64,000 bases of DNA from Sedimenticola_A sp040506895. GTDB lineage: Bacteria > Pseudomonadota > Gammaproteobacteria > Chromatiales > Chromatiaceae. The DNA is taken from the NCBI GenBank assembly GCA_040506895.1, contig JBEVVY010000001.1, positions 3,643,116 through 3,707,115 of the forward strand, given 5' to 3'. The notes under the pieces are model-generated. The model saw nothing but the letters and a program-made list of their open reading frames with translations. It was not told the DNA's origin and did no database searches. The first letter of the stretch is position 1, and every line of letters begins with the position of its first letter. Shown here one piece after another: positions 1 through 8,158 of this stretch. The position numbers and the translations under genes are program-made.

Positions 1-1
1 T

Positions 2-1042
2 ATCCCTGAACAGCCGGTTCCCTCCCTGTTGAGGGGGTTCTCGGCTCCGGTCAAGGTTCACTTCGACTACAGCGATGAGGAGCTGATGTTCCTGATGGCC
101 AATGACAGCGACGGTTTCAACCGCTGGGATGCTGCCCAGGAACTGTCGCAACGTATCCTGCTGCGCCTGGTGGATGAGCCGGGCTTCCAGGTGCCGGGAG
201 GATACCTTAAGGCCTTCCGGGATGCCCTCAACGACCCGACGGCGGACAGGCAACTGCTGGCAGAAGTGTTGTCGCTGCCCTCGGAATCCTACCTCGGAGA
301 CCAGATGGAGCAGGTGGACGTGGCGGGTATCCACAGGGCGAGAGAAGAGCTCAAGAGCCTGCTTGCCCGTGAGCTCTACAGTGATTTCCTGACCATTTAC
401 CGGGCCAACAGGGAGCAGGGTGAGTACGATGTCTCACCCGCGTCCATCGGCAGGCGTGCCCTGCGCAATCTCTGTCTCGGTTACCTGATGCAGCTGGAGG
501 AGCGGGAAGAGGTCATCCAGTGCTGCCTTGAGCAGTACCGGCAGGGAAACAACATGACAGATGTGATCACTGCCCTCGGCTTGATCGCCTCCAGTGATTC
601 CGGTCAGCGGCAGGCACTGCTCGAGGCGTTCCATGACCGTTGGCAGGATGACCCGCTGGTGCTGGACAAGTGGTTCGTGGTGCAGGCTACGTCGAAACGC
701 CCTGACACCCTGGCGCAGGTGAAGAGACTGATGTCACATCCCACCTTCTCCATCAGCAATCCCAACAAGGTCAGATCGCTGATTGGCGCATTCTGTTCAG
801 CCAACCCGGTGCGGTTCCACGATGAGAACGGGGAGGGCTACGTCTTTCTCGCTGACCGGGTGCTCGAGCTCGATGCCATCAATCCCCAGGTTGCGGCACG
901 CATGCTGCGTATCATGGCCCGCTGGCAGCGCTACGATCCACCACGCCAGGCGATGATGAAAGCCCAGCTGCAGCGTGTACTGCGGGCCGAAGGTGTCTCC
1001 AAGGATGTGTACGAGATCGCCTCGAAGAGCCTGGAAGAGTGA
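2..1042 (+). CDS. pepN: aminopeptidase N, C-terminal part (cut by window edge)
   Basis: This is the C-terminal ~346 residues of an M1-family zinc aminopeptidase N, a cytosolic enzyme that removes N-terminal residues from peptides. The frame is open from base 2, and the residues before the first possible start (PEQPVPSLLRGFSAPVK) already match the family, so the gene begins upstream of the window. The catalytic HEXXH/GAMEN part is missing; what remains is the end of the beta domain and the helical C-terminal domain (DUF3458), including TDVITALGLIASS and NPNKVRSLIGAF. It ends at a TGA at 1040-1042. The next gene begins 184 bp later on the same strand, so co-transcription is possible but not shown. 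Confidence 0.93.
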   Translation: MPEQPVPSLLRGFSAPVKVHFDYSDEELMFLMANDSDGFNRWDAAQELSQRILLRLVDEPGFQVPGGYLKAFRDALNDPTADRQLLAEVLSLPSESYLGDQMEQVDVAGIHRAREELKSLLARELYSDFLTIYRANREQGEYDVSPASIGRRALRNLCLGYLMQLEEREEVIQCCLEQYRQGNNMTDVITALGLIASSDSGQRQALLEAFHDRWQDDPLVLDKWFVVQATSKRPDTLAQVKRLMSHPTFSISNPNKVRSLIGAFCSANPVRFHDENGEGYVFLADRVLELDAINPQVAARMLRIMARWQRYDPPRQAMMKAQLQRVLRAEGVSKDVYEIASKSLEE

Positions 1043-1226
1043 TTTTCATGGCTGACCCCGTTCAGACCCTGTCAATAAAGCGAATTAAAGTCGGCGTTCA
1101 AACAGGTGTCGATAGTGCTGGGATGATCTCCGACAGATGATCGGCAATTAACAATTGACCGTTGGTCATTTAGTATTCATTTGTTATGCCGATGAAAATG
1201 CAATAATCAACTAATAGCGAGATGCC

Positions 1227-2822
1227 ATGGACACTTTTCCCACCCGCTTTGTGTTATCTCCGAAATGGGATGCCGAGAGAGCATTCCAGACGATCGACGA
1301 GATGTATTTCCTTGAACAGGAGGCAGAGCGGCAGTTGTCACATGTCTACTATGACAGCTTCGACTGGCGGCTCTATGCCGGTGGTGGCGTGCTCCGGCTG
1401 CAGCACAGGGGGAAAGAGAGGCAGCTGATATGGAGCGATATCTCCGAGGCGAGCCCGCGGGAGACCCTCAGGGTCACCGATGATATGCCCAGGTTCTCCT
1501 GGGATCTTCCCTTGGGCATGGCAAGGGAGCAGGTAGAACCGCTGCTGGAGATGCGGGCGCTCCTGCCCCAGCTCGAGATCAGGACTACCCAACTGCCCGT
1601 GCGCATCCTGGACGATGAACAGAAGACCGTGCTTCGTCTGTTCATCGAGACACACAGCTGCCGCAGTCCCAAAACCGCTGCTTTCAAACCCCTTGGTTGT
1701 CGTATACGCCTGGTGCCCGTGAGGGGCTATGGAGAGCACCTGCAGTCGATGCAGGCCTTCCTGGCGCGCAAACTCAGGTTCAAGGGGGACCAGGGCAACC
1801 TGTTGCTGGGTGGCATCGAAGCCCTGGGGCGCAAGGTGCTGGATTACAGCTCCAAGCTCAACTTCAAGCTCGATCCGGCGCAACGTGCCGACACCGTGGC
1901 CAAGCAGATACACCTTCACCTGCTCAATACCCTGGAGACCAATATACCGGGTACCAAGGCGGATCTGGATTCAGAGTTCCTGCACGACCTGCGTGTCGCC
2001 ACGAGGCGTACCCGGTCGGCGCTGACCCAGATCAAGGGTGTCTTCAGCGACGAGGATGTGGAACGTTTCAAATCCAGGCTGGCCTGGATCGGATCCATCA
2101 CCGGTCCGACCCGCGATATGGATGTCTACCTACTCGGCTACGAGGACTACAGGGACAGTCTGCCCGAACAGTTCAGAAAGGACCTGGAGCCCCTGCACAG
2201 CTTCCTGGTGGCGCACCAGAAGAGCGAGCACCAGGCGATGGTGCGCAAGATCAACTCGCCCCATTTCAGGGTGCTGCTCAAGGAGTGGCGGGCATTCCTT
2301 GAAGCGCCGGCACCGAAAAAGCCGATTGCCTCCAATGCTGCAAAGCCGGTGGTCACGGTTGCAGGTCGCCGCATCTACCGCGTCTTCGAACGCCTGCTGG
2401 CTGATGGCCGTGCGATTCAGCCCGACTCGCCGGCGGAGATGCTGCACGAGCTGCGCAAAGACTGTAAGAAACTTCGCTACCTGCTGGAGTTCTTCCAGAG
2501 CCTCTATCCCCAGAAGCGGGTAAAGCCGCTTATCAAGGCGCTGAAGTCGCTGCTGGACAATCTCGGGGAGTTTCAGGATCTTGAGGTGCAGGCCGACAAG
2601 CTGCGGGAGTTTGCACACCAGATGATCGAAGAGGGTGATGTGCCGGCGGATACCCTGCTGGCCATGGGCATGCTGGTGGATGGGCTGCTGCGTCGCCAGC
2701 AGTTGGCAAGGGGAGTGTTCTCAGAGCGCTTCACGGCATTCTCCAGCGCAGAGAATTGTGCCGTTTTCGAAGCGCTCTTCGCGCCCGGGAGCAAGAAAAA
2801 GAAGAAGGAGAAGGCTGCATGA
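1227..2822 (+). CDS. CHAD domain protein with degenerate CYTH-like N-terminus
   Basis: The 531-residue protein ends in a CHAD domain (about residues 230-515), a helical fold rich in conserved His and Lys/Arg that binds polyphosphate. Visible signatures are HDLRVATRRTRSAL near residue 250 and LHELRKDCKKLRYLLEFF near 405. The first ~200 residues resemble a CYTH-like region, but no clear ExExK catalytic motif is visible, so triphosphatase activity is doubtful. The C-terminus is a lysine-rich tail. Its stop overlaps the start of the next gene, a ParA-like ATPase (ATGA at 2819-2822), so the two are translationally coupled. By analogy with other CHAD proteins it probably associates with polyphosphate granules; that role is inferred. 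Confidence 0.85.
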   Translation: MDTFPTRFVLSPKWDAERAFQTIDEMYFLEQEAERQLSHVYYDSFDWRLYAGGGVLRLQHRGKERQLIWSDISEASPRETLRVTDDMPRFSWDLPLGMAREQVEPLLEMRALLPQLEIRTTQLPVRILDDEQKTVLRLFIETHSCRSPKTAAFKPLGCRIRLVPVRGYGEHLQSMQAFLARKLRFKGDQGNLLLGGIEALGRKVLDYSSKLNFKLDPAQRADTVAKQIHLHLLNTLETNIPGTKADLDSEFLHDLRVATRRTRSALTQIKGVFSDEDVERFKSRLAWIGSITGPTRDMDVYLLGYEDYRDSLPEQFRKDLEPLHSFLVAHQKSEHQAMVRKINSPHFRVLLKEWRAFLEAPAPKKPIASNAAKPVVTVAGRRIYRVFERLLADGRAIQPDSPAEMLHELRKDCKKLRYLLEFFQSLYPQKRVKPLIKALKSLLDNLGEFQDLEVQADKLREFAHQMIEEGDVPADTLLAMGMLVDGLLRRQQLARGVFSERFTAFSSAENCAVFEALFAPGSKKKKKEKAA

Positions 2823-3559
2823 GGATCATCGGGGTATACAACATCAAGGGTGGAGTGGGTAAGACCGCCACCGCGGTCAACTTGGCGTACCTCTCTGCCA
2901 GGGAGGGCTACCGTACCCTGATCTGGGATCTCGATCCCCAGGCGGCGGCCACCTACTACTTCCGGGTGAAACCCAGGGTCAGGGGTGGCACCAAGAAGAT
3001 GATCAGGGGCAAGCGGGTGCTGGACGATGTGATCAAGGGTACCGATTTCGAAAACCTCGATCTGCTGCCTGCCGACTTTTCCTACCGAAACATGGACCTG
3101 GTTCTGGGTGAGTCGAAAAAACCTGCCAAGCAGTTGCTCAAGCTGCTGAGACCGCTCTCCATGGAGTTCGATCGTATATTCCTCGATTGCCCCCCCAGTA
3201 TCTCCCTGGTGTCTGAGAACATCTTCCGGGCGGCCGACGGGCTCCTGGTGCCGACCATACCGACCACCCTCTCACTTCGCACCTATCAGCAACTGGTGGA
3301 GTTCCTGGACGGGCACAAGATCACCAATGTCGAACGCATGCCTTTCTTCTCCATGGTGGACCGCAGAAAGCGTATGCATCTCGATATCCTGGAGCAGTTC
3401 CCCAATCAGCATCCCGAGCTACTTTCCACCTATATTCCCTACGCCAGCGATGTCGAGCGCATGGGTATACACCGGGCGCCTGTCGGCAGTTTCGCCGGAC
3501 ACAGTGTCGCCGGACAGGCCTATGAAAGGCTGTGGGACGAGGTGAAACTCTGCCTCTGA
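2819..3559 (+). CDS. ParA/MinD-family ATPase coupled to CHAD protein
   Basis: This 246-residue ATPase starts at the ATG that overlaps the CHAD gene's stop. An upstream in-frame start would bury the gene in its neighbour. It has a deviant Walker A (KGGVGKT, residues 9-15), a Walker A' region with DLDPQAAAT and a Walker B-like IFLDCPPS. ParA-type ATPases position cargo such as plasmids, chemosensory arrays or carboxysomes by dynamic binding to the nucleoid. There is no parB or parS-like gene or iteron here, so plasmid or chromosome partition is unlikely. Coupling to a CHAD protein suggests the cargo may be a polyphosphate granule or a CHAD-coated body (inference). Confidence 0.88.
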   Translation: MRIIGVYNIKGGVGKTATAVNLAYLSAREGYRTLIWDLDPQAAATYYFRVKPRVRGGTKKMIRGKRVLDDVIKGTDFENLDLLPADFSYRNMDLVLGESKKPAKQLLKLLRPLSMEFDRIFLDCPPSISLVSENIFRAADGLLVPTIPTTLSLRTYQQLVEFLDGHKITNVERMPFFSMVDRRKRMHLDILEQFPNQHPELLSTYIPYASDVERMGIHRAPVGSFAGHSVAGQAYERLWDEVKLCL

Positions 3560-3899
3560 TCCGGCGGCTCCCCTTGACCGCATCACCATCAGCATATTGC
3601 ATCGGGACCTGGCGCGGGGCCCCTGAGGGCCAGGGGTGCCCGCATTCGGCAGCGTAAGGAGAGGAAATCAATCTCTTTCCCGGGTGGCATAAAACGCCTT
3701 AAATTCATTAAAACCTGTTCCAGGTCATTTGTTCATATCCAAGGGTGATTAAAGTTGTAACCACTTGAATGAAATTCGAGTGGGGAGGTCTTTGCGGTCT
3801 CCTCTTGCGTATTTGTCGGAAGTTCAGAACAGGATTGGCAGGAGTCACGTTCTCCTGTGATTCAAGTGGGTACACAAAGATCATCATAAGGAATAAGAG
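3560..3899. other. intergenic region upstream of YegP-like gene
   Basis: These 340 bp carry no convincing gene. An open frame from 3769 runs into the YegP-like gene in a different frame and has no family-like sequence. A short dyad (ACCTG TTC CAGGT, about 3714-3726) lies upstream of the probable promoter area. No strong -35/-10 pair was identified. Confidence 0.5.
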
Positions 3900-4235
3900 A
3901 TGCCTGGAAAATTCGAGATCTACAAAGACAAGGCGGGTGAGTTCCGCTTCAGGCTCAAGGCGAGCAATGGCCAGAATATCCTTGCCAGCGAGGGCTACAA
4001 GGCAAAGTCGGGTTGCACCAATGGGATCAGTTCAGTCCAGAAGAATGCGCCTGATGACGGTCGCTATGAGAGAAAAGAGACCAAGTCGGGCAAGTTCATG
4101 TTCAACCTGAAGGCGGGAAACAACCAGGTCATCGGCACCAGTGAATCCTACGAGGCGGCGGCCTCCCGGGATAACGGTATCGAGTCGGTCAAAAAGCATG
4201 CGCCGGGTGCGAAGATTGTTGACCTGACCGAATAA
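3900..4235 (+). CDS. YegP family protein (tandem DUF1508 repeats)
   Basis: This small 111-residue cytosolic protein consists of two DUF1508 repeats, each ~50 residues: KFEIYKDKAGEFRFRLKASNGQ...GISSVQKNAPDD and KFMFNLKAGNNQ...GIESVKKHAPGA. The family's function is unknown; E. coli YegP is a member. The start follows an AAGGA Shine-Dalgarno with good spacing. The gene stands alone and is followed 27 bp downstream by a strong intrinsic terminator. Identification of the family is secure; no function is claimed. Confidence 0.92.
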   Translation: MPGKFEIYKDKAGEFRFRLKASNGQNILASEGYKAKSGCTNGISSVQKNAPDDGRYERKETKSGKFMFNLKAGNNQVIGTSESYEAAASRDNGIESVKKHAPGAKIVDLTE

Positions 4236-4262
4236 TCAGCCATTCGTTATTCAAGCCAAGCG

Positions 4263-4290
4263 AAAAAAACCCACCCCGGTGGGTTTTTTT
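4263..4290 (+). terminator. intrinsic terminator after YegP-like gene
   Basis: A stem CCCACC/GGTGGG (4270-4275 with 4278-4283) is flanked by seven A and seven T. This is a classic rho-independent terminator that can work in both directions, and it sits between convergent genes. Confidence 0.85.
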
Positions 4291-4333
4291 CTGTCCCCAT
4301 TCCCGACAGTGGCTTGAATAGAAGTGTCATGGG

Positions 4334-5842
4334 TCAGCCTGCTGCCGGATTGACAGCGGGGTCACTGAAAACCTTGTCCATCTGCTCCTCGCAACGGCGT
4401 TTCTCCTTACCGAAGCTCGAGCAGTAGTGTATCAGCTGCTGGCTCGCCTGCTGGGCCTCGCGGTAGGTTTTCAGCAGGCTGTCCCGGACATGCGGGTCAC
4501 TGCCCCAGTTCTGTTTTGAAATCTCCAGTGCCTGGTGGATCTTTGCATGCACCTTGGCGTGGGGTTTGTCCATCTCGGCATAGGAGGCGAGGTGACCAAA
4601 CAGTTCCTCTCCCGTTCCGCCGCTGTACCATTTCCCGAGCCTGCAGTTGTGGTGATCCACCTGTACCGCCTGCCACTCGGGAGATCCTTCGCCGGTTTCG
4701 AAGGCGCGGTATCCATTCTGCATGTAGATCATGTGATCGACCTTGATGAGCGAGGCGTTGCTGACCACCCTGGCGAAACAGACCCGCTCATGGGTCGTCT
4801 TGGCGATATCGGCAAACTGTCTGAAACTCTCCTCGAAGCGATCGACGGCCTCCCGGGAGCTGTTGGCCACACCATTCATCTGTTCAGCATCCGATGCCAT
4901 TTCCCCGGTGGCGGTGTTGAACGAACGGATCATCTCTTCGATATTGGCGGTTGCAGCCTTGGTGCTCTCCGCCAGGCTCTTCACCTCGTCGGCGACTACG
5001 GCGAAGCCCCGGCCATGCTCCCCTGCGCGTGCCGCCTCGATAGCGGCATTGAGTGCCAGCAGGTTGGTCTGATCCGCAATGCCGGTGATCAGTGACAGCA
5101 CCTCGAAAACCTCTCCGCTTCGATCACTCAACTGTTGTGATGACTGGTGGATGGTCTCGATTCTTTCCAGCAGGTGGTTCAGTTGCTCTGTAACGCCCGC
5201 GATGGATTGCTGTCCTGTTACGGCGATTTCGACGGCCTTGTTGGATATCTCCTCCACGTGTTTCATGTCCTCGGTGATATCCACGAGATCCGACTGGCTG
5301 AGGGTCAGGTTGTCCAGCAGGGCCTCCGACTTCAGCTCTGATACCTCGTTGATGATGTGCTCGATGTTTCGATCGGAGAGGGCCTGTTGCATGGTGGAGA
5401 GGGAGCTGTTGATGCTGTCGGCAATCTGCTTGAAGCTGCCCTGCATCCCGTCGATGAAACACTTGCGGTGGAACCTGTCCTGTTCTGCCAGGGAAAAGGC
5501 GGTCTGAACCTCCTTGATGAAGGTCTCCGCCTGGTCTCGACCATCGTTGAGATTCCACGCGGTTTCAGCCATGTCGTGGGATGGGTCAATATTGATTATC
5601 CGGTAGTTGAGGTCGCCCTCCTTGATGGCACGTCCCATGGCCTTGATCTTCTCTGTCATCTCGCGATCCTGACGAATGGTCTGCCAGCGGATCAGGAACA
5701 CAATCACACCGACAACCAGGTATCCGATCGGGCGTGGATCCAGGCCGTAATGGAAAAAATCGATGATGACGATAAGCACCAGCAGGGAAAACGCCAGCCT
5801 GGCCGAGAATTGCGAGTTAAAGCGCAAGGATAAAGTGGTCAT
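4334..5842 (-). CDS. methyl-accepting chemotaxis transducer with C-terminal CZB domain
   Basis: This 502-residue transducer has two closely spaced membrane segments near the N-terminus (about residues 8-50) with almost no periplasmic loop, so it cannot sense periplasmic ligands. A HAMP-like region follows, then the conserved signalling hairpin (IADQTNLLALNAAIEAARAGE, about 255-275) and a CZB zinc-binding domain near 370-470 (conserved His, then HHNCRLGKWY). The start at 5842 is preceded by AAAGGA; longer in-frame starts lie inside the upstream PAS gene. It overlaps the end of the PAS gene by 26 bp, so the pair is coupled. CZB domains tie zinc or hypochlorite status to chemotaxis in other bacteria. 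With the PAS protein it probably forms a split aerotaxis/energy receptor (inference). Confidence 0.9.
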   Translation of the reverse strand: MTTLSLRFNSQFSARLAFSLLVLIVIIDFFHYGLDPRPIGYLVVGVIVFLIRWQTIRQDREMTEKIKAMGRAIKEGDLNYRIINIDPSHDMAETAWNLNDGRDQAETFIKEVQTAFSLAEQDRFHRKCFIDGMQGSFKQIADSINSSLSTMQQALSDRNIEHIINEVSELKSEALLDNLTLSQSDLVDITEDMKHVEEISNKAVEIAVTGQQSIAGVTEQLNHLLERIETIHQSSQQLSDRSGEVFEVLSLITGIADQTNLLALNAAIEAARAGEHGRGFAVVADEVKSLAESTKAATANIEEMIRSFNTATGEMASDAEQMNGVANSSREAVDRFEESFRQFADIAKTTHERVCFARVVSNASLIKVDHMIYMQNGYRAFETGEGSPEWQAVQVDHHNCRLGKWYSGGTGEELFGHLASYAEMDKPHAKVHAKIHQALEISKQNWGSDPHVRDSLLKTYREAQQASQQLIHYCSSFGKEKRRCEEQMDKVFSDPAVNPAAG

Positions 5843-6335
5843 AGTCAGTCCTTTGTTCATCCAGCTTCGACTGAAGTAGTTTTCTCGAGGCTTCCAGGGC
5901 CCTGTCAGGGCCGGCCTGGTGTTCTGCTTCCAGCAGTTCGGCGTAGAGCGGCCTGATGACATCCAGCGCCTCTTCGCGCGCATGACGCCTTACCGACTGG
6001 TAGCCGGTCAGTTCACCGGAGAGTGAATAAGAGGGTGTTATGTTGGTGAAGAACCAGTAGTGAGTGTTGTCGTGACAGCGGTTCTTCACGTAGCCGCAGA
6101 ATTCGTTGCCGGCATGGATCCTCTCCCACGCCAGCTTGAAGATGATGCGTGGCATGTCGGGGTGGCGATTGATGCTGTGAGGTTGTCCGAGCAGTTCTTT
6201 CTCGGTGAAGCCTGAAATCCTCAAAAAGGCACGGTTGACATAGGTGATGTTGCCGGACAGATCACTTTTGGTGACCACGAAGTCATCCCTGTCCAGATCG
6301 ATGCGTCTGTCGTTGTTCATGATTGTCTGCACCAT
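5817..6335 (-). CDS. Aer-like PAS domain sensor protein (soluble)
   Basis: The 172-residue protein has an Aer-type PAS domain over residues ~10-125: DLSGNITYVNRAF, the NRHPDMPR segment and CGYVKNRC, matching FAD-binding aerotaxis PAS domains. A short helical tail follows and no membrane segment is visible. It lies immediately upstream of the membrane transducer and overlaps it by 26 bp. In E. coli Aer these parts are one polypeptide; here they are separate. The start at 6335 has a weak GGCGGA upstream; the in-frame ATG five codons later has none. It probably senses redox or oxygen through FAD and signals by docking to the transducer (inference). Confidence 0.85.
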   Translation of the reverse strand: MVQTIMNNDRRIDLDRDDFVVTKSDLSGNITYVNRAFLRISGFTEKELLGQPHSINRHPDMPRIIFKLAWERIHAGNEFCGYVKNRCHDNTHYWFFTNITPSYSLSGELTGYQSVRRHAREEALDVIRPLYAELLEAEHQAGPDRALEASRKLLQSKLDEQRTDYDHFILAL

Positions 6336-6616
6336 CAGAGTCGTTCCGCCTTGAACAGATATCGGGAGATATAGTGATAATAGCGTCTGCAGCCACTCTC
6401 TTCTTTAATATCAAGCTGTTCAATCCATTGTGGAGGAAAGGTTTTTGTCCAAGTCATTTGGACAGTGGGGGTTGCCCCCCCGGGATATGATCTGGTATCA
6501 GGAGAAAGCCTGCAGAAAGAGAAGGGGGTGGCGGACGGTTGTAATGGCCCGTAACACGCTTAGCGTCGTGCTACGCAGTATGGATATCTTCTGCCCGGTT
6601 ACGCTTGGTTAACCTG
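6336..6616. other. intergenic region with two short dyads
   Basis: This gap separates the PAS gene from the end of the DAB operon; both are on the minus strand. It holds the dyad TGTCCAA-N5-TTGGACA (near 6447-6465) and a GGGGG TTG CCCCC hairpin just after. One may end the DAB transcript and one may serve the PAS/transducer promoter. No gene was recognised here. Confidence 0.4.
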
Positions 6617-8137
6617 TCAGGCACCCGGCCCAGCAAGCCGTGCGGCCCACGCCTCGCTGGCGCTTCCGGTGATATCCAGCACTCCGGTGGGGTAGAGTCC
6701 TGCGACCAGCACCAGCAGTGCCAGGACCGAGATGATGATCAACTCGCGCCGGCGCAGATCCATGGCGTCGGCAATGGTGTCGCTCCTCACGGGACCGAGA
6801 AACGCCTTTCTGTAGATATTGAGGAAGTACGCAGCGCCGATGATGATGCCGAACAGTGCTGCCAGTCCCGCACCGGTATGGGTCTCCAGGGCGCTGATGA
6901 TGATCAGGAACTCGGCGGGAAATCCGTTGGTGCCGGGTACCCCCATGCTGGCCAGGCCGAACAGGAAGAAGAACGCGGTGAGCATCGGCATGCTGCGGAA
7001 GACACCGCCCAGGTTGATCAGGTCCGTGGATCCGATGCGATGGTGCAGAAAGCCGGTGATCAGGAAGATGCCACCGGCCACCACGGTGAAATTGAACAGT
7101 TGGAAGAGTGCACCCTGTACCCCCTGCAGGTTGAGGGAGGCGATGCCCAGTACCACCAGTCCCACATGGCTGATGCTGGAGTAGGCCAGCATGCGCCGAA
7201 GATTGGTCTGGTTGATGGCAACGACTGCGCCGTAGATGATGCCGATAACGCCCAGGCCGGCCAGCAACCAATGCAGCGATTGTGCGGCGTCGGGTGCCAG
7301 GGGTACGGCGAAGCGGATCAGGCCGTAGGCTCCCAGCTTGAGGCCAGTCATCAGGGCGGCGACACTGGCCGGTCCCTCCATGGTCAGTACCGGCATCCAG
7401 GTGTGCAGGGGAAAGACCGGGGTCTTGACCGCGAAACCGAGCAGCAGAAGGATGAAGATCGTGAGCTGGATATCCTCCGGCAGGGCGGTCTTCATCAGGC
7501 TCAGGTAGTCGAAGTTGAGCCCGGTGGGTACACCGGCCGCCGGGTCAGCACCGTTGAACGCCAGCAGCAGGAAACCGAACAGCAACGGGATGCCACCGGC
7601 GAGCATGAAAAGGGTGTATTTCACCGCCGCGTAACGGCGGTTGGGGCCGATGCCCCAGAGACTTACGAGGAAGTAGAGGGGGATCAGTGTCAGCTCCCAG
7701 AAGAGGAAGAAGAGCACGGTATCAAGGGCACAGAAGATGCCCAGGGTGACGCTCTCAAGCAACAGCAGGAGTGAGAAGTAGAGTCTCGGCATGGTGCGGA
7801 TACTGGTCCAGGAGGCGAGTACCACGCCAATGAACAGCAGTACGGTAAGGGGCAGGAAGAGCACCGACATACCGTCCACACCCACCTGGTAGTGGATGTT
7901 GAGGGAGGGAATCCACTCCGCTTTCTCCACGAACTGAAAGCCGGGATTGCTTCTGTCGAAACCAAACAGGATCGAGAGGGCCAGGCCCAGGTCGATGAGG
8001 GCGGTGGCCAGTGCGATCCAGCGTGCCCTGGTGGTGTCCGGGATCAGCCAGATCAGCAGCGCACCCACCGGCAGTGAGAGCAGCAGCAGGCTGATCAGCG
8101 GCAGGGTGGTCTCGGTTGCGACAGTGTGATCGACCAT
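6617..8137 (-). CDS. NuoM/MrpD-like proton-conducting membrane subunit (third of DAB operon)
   Basis: This 506-residue multi-pass protein belongs to the NuoM/MrpD antiporter-like family. It keeps the key charged residues: Glu in FLFWELTLIPLYFL, Lys in GFAVKTPVFPLHTWMP and Lys in TGLKLGAYGL, which form the proton channel in complex I subunits. It is the last gene of a minus-strand operon behind two NuoM-like genes, dabA and dabB, 21 bp downstream of its neighbour. No hydrophilic complex I subunits (nuoB, C, D, E, F, G, I) are present, so it is not part of a nuo operon. It probably contributes proton flow to a DabA-coupled inorganic carbon uptake complex (inference). Confidence 0.88.
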   Translation of the reverse strand: MVDHTVATETTLPLISLLLLSLPVGALLIWLIPDTTRARWIALATALIDLGLALSILFGFDRSNPGFQFVEKAEWIPSLNIHYQVGVDGMSVLFLPLTVLLFIGVVLASWTSIRTMPRLYFSLLLLLESVTLGIFCALDTVLFFLFWELTLIPLYFLVSLWGIGPNRRYAAVKYTLFMLAGGIPLLFGFLLLAFNGADPAAGVPTGLNFDYLSLMKTALPEDIQLTIFILLLLGFAVKTPVFPLHTWMPVLTMEGPASVAALMTGLKLGAYGLIRFAVPLAPDAAQSLHWLLAGLGVIGIIYGAVVAINQTNLRRMLAYSSISHVGLVVLGIASLNLQGVQGALFQLFNFTVVAGGIFLITGFLHHRIGSTDLINLGGVFRSMPMLTAFFFLFGLASMGVPGTNGFPAEFLIIISALETHTGAGLAALFGIIIGAAYFLNIYRKAFLGPVRSDTIADAMDLRRRELIIISVLALLVLVAGLYPTGVLDITGSASEAWAARLAGPGA

Positions 8138-8158
8138 GAAGGGGTATCCTCAAATAAC

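Noticed and set aside
2819..3559. Plasmid or chromosome partition ATPase
   Set aside because: No parB, parS-like repeats or replication genes are near, and the gene is coupled to a CHAD gene.
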